From assembly GCF_000213655.1 (NCBI RefSeq), contig NC_015554.1, forward strand, positions 1,860,001 through 1,924,000: 64,000 nt of DNA, read 5' to 3'. Below, in pieces: positions 58,545-64,000 of the stretch. Both the position numbers and the translations under genes were made by a program. The DNA is from Alteromonas naphthalenivorans. GTDB lineage: Bacteria; Pseudomonadota; Gammaproteobacteria; Enterobacterales; Alteromonadaceae. The notes under the pieces are model-generated. The model was given only the letters and a program-made list of their open reading frames with translations, had not been told where the DNA came from and made no database searches. Each line of letters opens with the position of its first letter. Positions within the stretch are counted from its first letter, which is position 1.

Positions 58545-59630
58545 CTACCCGTTTACTCGTTCAAATTCACGCATAAATTCTACTAACGCCATCACCCCTT
58601 CAACGGGCATAGCGTTATAAATGCTAGCACGCATTCCGCCTACAGAGCGGTGACCTTTTAATGCCATTAAACCAGCATCTTGTGCTTGGCGTAAAAATAG
58701 CGCATCTAATTCTGGGTTAGCCAACTGAAACGGCACATTCATTTTAGAACGATTGTCTGGGTGTACTTGGCTAGCATAAAAATCAGAGCTGTCGATAGCA
58801 GAATACAACAATGATGCTTTTTCGCTGTTGCGTTTTGCCATAGCATCAACGCCGCCCATCTCTTTGAGCCACTCAAACACTAACCCCGCCAAATACCACG
58901 AGAACGTGGGCGGCGTGTTATACATAGAATCAGCTTTAGCGGCTAATGCGTAGTCGAAAATAGACGGTGTTTCTTTACGAGCTTTGCCCACTAAGTCTTC
59001 ACGAACAATCACTACCGACAAACCACTTGGGCCTATATTTTTCTGCGCACCGGCGTAAATAAGACCGTGTTTAGCAACATCAACAGGCTGAGACAAAATA
59101 GTAGAAGACATATCAGAAACCAGCGGTACATCGCCAGACTCTGGTAACCAATCGTAGGCGATACCGTCAACGGTTTCATTCGGGCAGAAATGATAATACG
59201 CTGCAGATTGATCTACATTGGCCAGTGAGGGTTGCGGCATGTAATGCAAACCCTCTTTTTTAGAAAGCTCGCCTACCACTACAGCATTATTGTATTTCGC
59301 AGCTTCACTCACCGCACCATCAGACCAAGACCCACTGACTAAGTGAAGACTGGTGTCTGAAGCAGACGATAAATTAAGGGGAACCGCTGCAAATTGACCA
59401 CGTCCACCGCCATGGGTGAAAAGAACATGATAATTTTTAGGAACCGAGAGTAATTCGCGCAAATCTTGTTCAGCTTTGGCTGCTATCTCGATGAAATCTT
59501 TTCCGCGGTGACTGACTTCCATTACCGAGCAACCTGAGTCGCGCCAGTTAGTAAATTCAGCTTGTGCTTTTTGCATTACGGCTTCAGGCAACTTTGCCGG
59601 GCCAGCGCTAAAATTGAAAACCTCTTTCAT
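58545..59630 (-). CDS. serC: Phosphoserine aminotransferase
   Basis: A protein of about 361 residues, PLP class V aminotransferase, making phosphoserine and 4-phosphohydroxythreonine. The N-terminus [19 protein letters not shown] is typical; PLP lysine lies in [14 protein letters not shown]. The frame extends five codons upstream to a GTG at 59645 without benefit. Paired with aroA as in E. coli. Confidence 0.96.
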   Translation of the reverse strand: MKEVFNFSAGPAKLPEAVMQKAQAEFTNWRDSGCSVMEVSHRGKDFIEIAAKAEQDLRELLSVPKNYHVLFTHGGGRGQFAAVPLNLSSASDTSLHLVSGSWSDGAVSEAAKYNNAVVVGELSKKEGLHYMPQPSLANVDQSAAYYHFCPNETVDGIAYDWLPESGDVPLVSDMSSTILSQPVDVAKHGLIYAGAQKNIGPSGLSVVIVREDLVGKARKETPSIFDYALAAKADSMYNTPPTFSWYLAGLVFEWLKEMGGVDAMAKRNSEKASLLYSAIDSSDFYASQVHPDNRSKMNVPFQLANPELDALFLRQAQDAGLMALKGHRSVGGMRASIYNAMPVEGVMALVEFMREFERVNG

Positions 59631-59652
59631 TGCGTTTTTCAACACCTATAAA

Positions 59653-59677
59653 ATAACAAGCGGCCTAAGCCGCTTGT
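59653..59677 (-). terminator. Terminator after gyrA
   Basis: ACAAGCGGC-CTAA-GCCGCTTGT hairpin; on the minus strand it runs into TTATTTTAT. A second inverted repeat (GCCCGCTT ... AAGCGGGC, 59698-59720) lies between it and the gyrA stop and may stabilise the mRNA end. Confidence 0.68.
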
Positions 59678-59726
59678 AATAAAGAACACCGATAACTGCC
59701 CGCTTTTAAATTAAGCGGGCAATACC

Positions 59727-62423
59727 CTACTCTTCTGTCGTTGAGCTGTCGCCGTCTTGTGCAGCGTTTTCTTCTTGCTCAATAGGTTCTTCTATAGCGA
59801 TTGGATTGCCATCTTCATCTAACTCTAGCAATTCTTCTACTACTTCTTCTATACGTTGTAAGCCAACAACGTGTTCATTCTCAACAGTACGGATTAAGCG
59901 AACACCTTGGGTATTTCGACCTACCACTGATACTTCACCAACGCGGGTACGTACTAAAGTACCTTGGTCAGAAATAAGCATGATTTCATTGGCTTCATCA
60001 ACTTGAACCGCGCCAACCACTTTACCATTACGCTCAGAAACCTTAATCGATACTACACCTTGTGTAGCACGGCTCTTCGCTGGGTAATCTTCAAGCGGTG
60101 TACGTTTACCAAAACCGTTCTCTGTGGCAGTAAGGATAGGACCATCACCACGAGGTACAATTAGGGACACAACGCGTTGGTCGTCTTGTAATCTGATACC
60201 ACGAACACCGGTAGCGGTACGACCCATTGGACGTAGTGCTAATAGTTCTTCGCCAGTTTCAGGATCTAATTTAACGTTACCTGTTTCGCTGTCACGCAGT
60301 TTTTCGTTAAAGCGAACCACTTTACCCGCGTCTGAGAACAACATAATGTCGTCATCACCATGGGTAATGTCAACACCAATTAGTTCATCACCTTCGTTCA
60401 AGTTAACAGCAATGATACCGCTTGAACGTGGGCGTGAATAAAGGCTTAAATCGGTTTTCTTCACCGTACCGTTAGCCGTCGCCATTAATACAAACTTACC
60501 TTCTTCAAATTCTTTGATAGGTAGAATTGCAGTAATACGCTCGTTATCTTCTAAAGGAAGAATGTTTACAATTGGACGACCACGCGCGTTACGGCTCGCT
60601 AACGGCAATTGATACACTTTCAACCAGTACAAACGGCCACGGGTTGAGAAGCAAAGTATGTGGTCATGAGTATTCGCAACGAGTAGCTTCTCAATGAAAT
60701 CTTCATTCTTCATCTTGGTAGCGGATTTACCACGGCCACCACGACGCTGAGATTCATAATCATTAAGTTTTTGATACTTCACATAGCCTTCACGAGACAA
60801 GGTAACAACAACATCTTCTTGTTCGATTAGGTCTTCAATATCAATATCGTGACTAGCAGCAGTAATTTCAGTACGGCGCGCGTCACCAAATTCTTCACGA
60901 ATTTTTTCAAGCTCTTCTTCAATCACTTCCATTAATCGCTCTGGGCTATTAAGGATGTGAAGTAGTTCAGCGATTACTTCTAGAAGCTGTTTATATTCTT
61001 CAAGAATTTTTTCGTGCTCAAGACCAGTCAGTCTGTGCAAGCGAAGGTCTAGAATAGCTTGTGCTTGTTGTTCGGTAAGGAAGTATTGTCCGTCACGAAT
61101 ACCAAACTCAGGCATTAACCAATCTGGGCGTGCAGCATCATCACCAGCACGTTCAAGCATTTGCGAAACATCGCCTAAATCCCACCCTTGTGCGACTAAC
61201 GCTTTTTTCGCATCAGCAGGACCAGGTGAGGCTTTAATTAGCTCAATGATTGGGTCGATATTGGCTAGCGCAATAGCTAAACCTTCAAGGATGTGTGCAC
61301 GGTCGCGAGCTTTACGTAGTTCAAATACCGTTCTGCGGGTAACGACTTCACGGCGATGCAGAATAAAGGCTTCTAAGGTCTCTTTTAAGTTAAAGACTTT
61401 AGGCTGGCCGTTATCTAACGCAACCATGTTAATACCGAATACCGTTTGTAACTGCGTATTGGCATATAAATGGTTAAGCAGTACTTCTGCTGATTCGTTA
61501 CGTTTTACTTCAACAACAATACGCATACCGTCTTTATCAGACTCGTCACGTAGTGCAGAAATACCTTCGATACGTTTTTCTTTAACTAGCTCAGCAATTT
61601 TTTCAATAAGGCGAGCTTTGTTAACCTGGTACGGAATTTCATTAATGATAATGGTTTCTTTACCGTTATCTTCCGTTTCAATTTCCGCTTTGGCGCGCAT
61701 GTATATTTTGCCGCGACCGGTACGGTAAGCGTCATCAATACCTTTACGACCACTGATCATAGCGGCAGTTGGGAAATCAGGACCAGGGATATGAAGCATT
61801 AAGTCATCAATCGTAATTGATGGGTCTTTAATAAGGGCAATACAACCGTTGATAACTTCAGTTAAGTTATGTGGCGGAATGTTAGTTGCCATACCTACCG
61901 CGATACCAGAAGAACCGTTTACCAGTAAGTTAGGAACCTTGGTAGGTAACACTTCTGGAATGTGTTCAGTGCCATCGTAGTTAGGTACGAAGTCGACGGT
62001 TTCTTTATCGAGGTCGGCAAGAAGTTCGTGGGCAATTTTTGCCATACGTATTTCGGTGTAACGCATCGCAGCGGCTGAATCGCCATCTACCGAACCAAAG
62101 TTACCTTGGCCGTCTACCAACATATAGCGAAGTGAGAATGGCTGGGCCATACGTACAATAGTATCGTATACCGCAGAATCACCATGTGGGTGATACTTAC
62201 CAATTACATCACCTACCACACGGGCAGATTTCTTGTATGGTTTGTTGAAGTCGTTTTTCAGTTCGTTCATTGCGAACAGCACACGGCGGTGTACAGGCTT
62301 CAAACCATCTCTCACGTCAGGCAATGCTCGCCCGACAATAACGCTCATCGCGTAATCGAGATAGGAGTTCTTTAACTCTTCCTCAATATTAACGGGGAGG
62401 ATTTCGTTAGCGTTATCAGACAT
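59727..62423 (-). CDS. gyrA: DNA gyrase subunit A
   Basis: An 898-residue type II topoisomerase subunit. The catalytic Tyr122 sits in [14 protein letters not shown]. The quinolone-resistance region reads [10 protein letters not shown] with Ser83 and Asp87, the susceptible form. The GyrA box QRRGGRGKS opens the C-terminal pinwheel domain (about 560 on), followed by a 60-residue acidic tail ([14 protein letters not shown] then EEPIEQEEN). Divergent from ubiG. Confidence 0.98.
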   Translation of the reverse strand: MSDNANEILPVNIEEELKNSYLDYAMSVIVGRALPDVRDGLKPVHRRVLFAMNELKNDFNKPYKKSARVVGDVIGKYHPHGDSAVYDTIVRMAQPFSLRYMLVDGQGNFGSVDGDSAAAMRYTEIRMAKIAHELLADLDKETVDFVPNYDGTEHIPEVLPTKVPNLLVNGSSGIAVGMATNIPPHNLTEVINGCIALIKDPSITIDDLMLHIPGPDFPTAAMISGRKGIDDAYRTGRGKIYMRAKAEIETEDNGKETIIINEIPYQVNKARLIEKIAELVKEKRIEGISALRDESDKDGMRIVVEVKRNESAEVLLNHLYANTQLQTVFGINMVALDNGQPKVFNLKETLEAFILHRREVVTRRTVFELRKARDRAHILEGLAIALANIDPIIELIKASPGPADAKKALVAQGWDLGDVSQMLERAGDDAARPDWLMPEFGIRDGQYFLTEQQAQAILDLRLHRLTGLEHEKILEEYKQLLEVIAELLHILNSPERLMEVIEEELEKIREEFGDARRTEITAASHDIDIEDLIEQEDVVVTLSREGYVKYQKLNDYESQRRGGRGKSATKMKNEDFIEKLLVANTHDHILCFSTRGRLYWLKVYQLPLASRNARGRPIVNILPLEDNERITAILPIKEFEEGKFVLMATANGTVKKTDLSLYSRPRSSGIIAVNLNEGDELIGVDITHGDDDIMLFSDAGKVVRFNEKLRDSETGNVKLDPETGEELLALRPMGRTATGVRGIRLQDDQRVVSLIVPRGDGPILTATENGFGKRTPLEDYPAKSRATQGVVSIKVSERNGKVVGAVQVDEANEIMLISDQGTLVRTRVGEVSVVGRNTQGVRLIRTVENEHVVGLQRIEEVVEELLELDEDGNPIAIEEPIEQEENAAQDGDSSTTEE

Positions 62424-62847
62424 AAACTGCTTAATCCCTTTATTTCGGTTTGTTCTGCATTATCTATTTAGCTCAATCTACACAATATAGAGAAGCAAAT
62501 GATAGATTTGCATTGTTATTATGGGGTCATAATCTTGCTTCGAGTGTAACACTTGATGACACATTTATGTAGCGCTTAATTGCCCTTCCTTACGTACTCG
62601 TGAACAAGCGATTATTTTTCGTTCAAGCAGACACTCGAAACTACATTCAAGTGCCAAAAACGATGCCTTAACGCTGGTTTTGCGTTATGTTATTGCTCTT
62701 ATATAGGCAGTGTTTAATTAATTGCAGATAGCTTCTATCTGTCGAGCGGCATTAGTCATGCGCGTTCTTTTGCAAAATCGGTATGTAAAAATCGATGCGA
62801 TAAATCAATGCAAAATAATTAGCAGGCGCAGAAAGGAAAAAATATAA
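62424..62847. other. Divergent gyrA-ubiG intergenic region
   Basis: 424 bp. On the minus strand TGCAAA, 17 bp, TATATT (near 62485-62515) is a plausible gyrA promoter. It overlaps a perfect inverted repeat GCAAAT-GATAG-ATTTGC at 62495-62511. AAAGGAAAAAA precedes ubiG on the plus strand. No gene was found. Confidence 0.4.
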
Positions 62848-63552
62848 ATGACAAACGTTGATGAGCAGGAAATTGATAAGTTTTCTGAGTTAGCCTCACG
62901 GTGGTGGGATCCTGAAGGTGAGTTCAAACCCCTACATTTAATTAACCCACTTCGTTTAGATTTTATTAACCAACACAGTAATGGCTTGTTTAACAAGAAA
63001 GTGGTGGATATTGGTTGCGGTGGCGGCATATTGGCAGAGTCTATGGCGAAAGCCGGTGCTGAAGTTGTTGGGCTCGATATGGCAAGTGCGTCATTAGAAA
63101 TTGCCAAGCTTCATGGTTTAGAGTCGGGCATTAATGTTGACTACCACTGTGTTACCGCTGAATCCTTCGCAGACAGTCATGCGGGCGAGTTCGATGTAGT
63201 GACCTGTATGGAAATGCTTGAACATGTACCCGACCCTGCTTCGGTAGTGCGGTCTTGCGCTAAATTAGTTAAGCCTGGTGGCCATGTTTTCTTCTCTACA
63301 TTAAACCGCAATATAAAGTCTTATTTGATGGGGATCGTTGGCGCTGAGTATTTATTAAAGCTGGTGCCAAAAGGCACTCACGATCATTCTCGATTCATTA
63401 AACCTTCTGAACTTATGCAGATGACCGATGATGCCGGTTTACTACCACGAGATATGACCGGCTTACATATGGACCCGGTTTCCCAGGGCTTTTATCTGTC
63501 TGACCGCAATGTAGACGTTAACTACCTACTATATACGGTGTCGCAAGATTAA
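62848..63552 (+). CDS. ubiG: Ubiquinone biosynthesis O-methyltransferase UbiG
   Basis: A 234-residue SAM-dependent methyltransferase that carries out both O-methylations in ubiquinone synthesis. N-terminal signature [19 protein letters not shown] followed by the SAM-binding [20 protein letters not shown] and [13 protein letters not shown]. It is next to gyrA, and nrdA would be expected just after it. Confidence 0.97.
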   Translation: MTNVDEQEIDKFSELASRWWDPEGEFKPLHLINPLRLDFINQHSNGLFNKKVVDIGCGGGILAESMAKAGAEVVGLDMASASLEIAKLHGLESGINVDYHCVTAESFADSHAGEFDVVTCMEMLEHVPDPASVVRSCAKLVKPGGHVFFSTLNRNIKSYLMGIVGAEYLLKLVPKGTHDHSRFIKPSELMQMTDDAGLLPRDMTGLHMDPVSQGFYLSDRNVDVNYLLYTVSQD

Positions 63553-64000
63553 TTAGCACTACATATTGGGGCTTGATGATAATTTCAACACCACATATCG
63601 TGTTTAAGTGTTAAGTACGATATTAAGTTAAATTATTTTAAGCCTCGATCATTTTTTCGAATAGTACTTGCAATCAGTATATTTAAGGCTTGTACAAAGC
63701 TAAAAAGTTAGTCACTACTAACCTAAAATCCGTGCCAGTTTAAGTGCTCGTTTAAGCACCAGATATTGGGTTGCATTGTGAGGCAAACCTCACTATCTTG
63801 TGTTTAATCCAACGCGGGATCCCAAAGTGAATTTTTGGAAAATATTGAGATCGACAACGATCCTTTCACTGCGTTTTTTCGGATGATCAGACAAAACATA
63901 CTATTAAAGAAAAGCATTCAGCGGCATCTCTCAAACTTATGCGCTAATAAGTTTAGGGTTGGTCGTGGTTAGTTGTGTATTTCGCGCAAATGGTCTTACG
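63553..64000. other. Intergenic region, probably upstream of nrdA
   Basis: No gene found in the last 448 bp. It holds two NrdR-box-like sites (63756-63803) and an AT-rich leader. Neither a ribosome binding site nor a recognisable NrdA N-terminus is present before the window ends. Confidence 0.5.
63756..63803 (+). promoter_or_regulatory. Tandem NrdR-box-like sites
   Basis: Two 16-bp sites, GCACCAGATATTGGGT (63756-63771) and CCTCACTATCTTGTGT (63788-63803), each match about 12 of 16 positions of the NrdR consensus as I recall it. Their starts are 32 bp apart, the three-turn spacing typical of NrdR tandem boxes. Position after ubiG fits control of nrdAB. Confidence 0.5.

Noticed and set aside
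62495-62511. Inverted repeat GCAAAT-GATAG-ATTTGC near the gyrA promoter, considered as an operator
   Set aside because: It overlaps a candidate promoter, but no regulator can be named and the length is within what chance gives in AT-rich DNA.

Overview
The window is chromosomal DNA from a marine gammaproteobacterium of the Alteromonadaceae, most likely Alteromonas. The evidence is gene order and protein type: cco operon-fnr-uspE-ttcA, uvrY-uvrC-pgsA-tRNA(Gly-Cys-Leu), yccA-tusDCB-tusE, ftsK-lolA-rarA-crcB-serS, serC-aroA-cmk-rpsA-ihfB-lapAB-pyrF and gyrA-ubiG. There is also an ovothiol synthase, as found in marine Alteromonadales. No phage, integrase, transposase or CRISPR array was seen.

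Layout. 1-7.1 kb: end of the cbb3 oxidase operon (ccoO', ccoQ, ccoP), its maturation genes (ccoH, ccoI, ccoS, a SafE-like membrane protein), then fnr and uspE. 7.2-15.3 kb: housekeeping and stress genes (ttcA, rssA-like patatin, glucosaminidase, LysE exporter, sirtuin, sulfurtransferase, tpx, tapT). 15.4-19.0 kb: three tRNAs, pgsA, uvrC and the GacA-type regulator uvrY. 19.2-23.8 kb: pirin and a two-gene ovothiol cluster (ovoA plus a PLP C-S lyase that is probably OvoB). 24.4-37.3 kb: an accessory segment bracketed by near-identical tRNA-Ser(TGA) genes. 37.5-40.7 kb: yccA, tusDCB, tusE and a HAD phosphatase. 40.9-63.6 kb: mostly minus-strand core genes. The last 450 bp look like the upstream region of nrdA, with two NrdR-box-like sites.

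The most interesting part is the accessory segment between the second and third tRNA-Ser copies. It carries an OmpR-type two-component system, an S41 protease, a membrane-anchored DJ-1/PfpI protein, a two-DTG aspartic protease lipoprotein with a PDZ-like domain, a small beta-barrel, a penicillin-binding/beta-lactamase-like lipoprotein, an NTF2-like secreted protein, a DUF4386-like membrane protein and a broken oxidoreductase. Eight intergenic sites in this segment share one architecture: two 8-bp half-sites related to TTCACCYT, starting 11 bp apart, then exactly 8 bp, then a -10-like hexamer. Seven point at a nearby gene, including the two-component operon itself. I infer one coherent, self-regulated envelope regulon packed into about 9 kb.

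Several starts were moved from the longest reading frame using ribosome binding sites or promoter positions. ccoQ is too short for ordinary ORF filters but is clear. Everything here was read by eye; no similarity searches were run.
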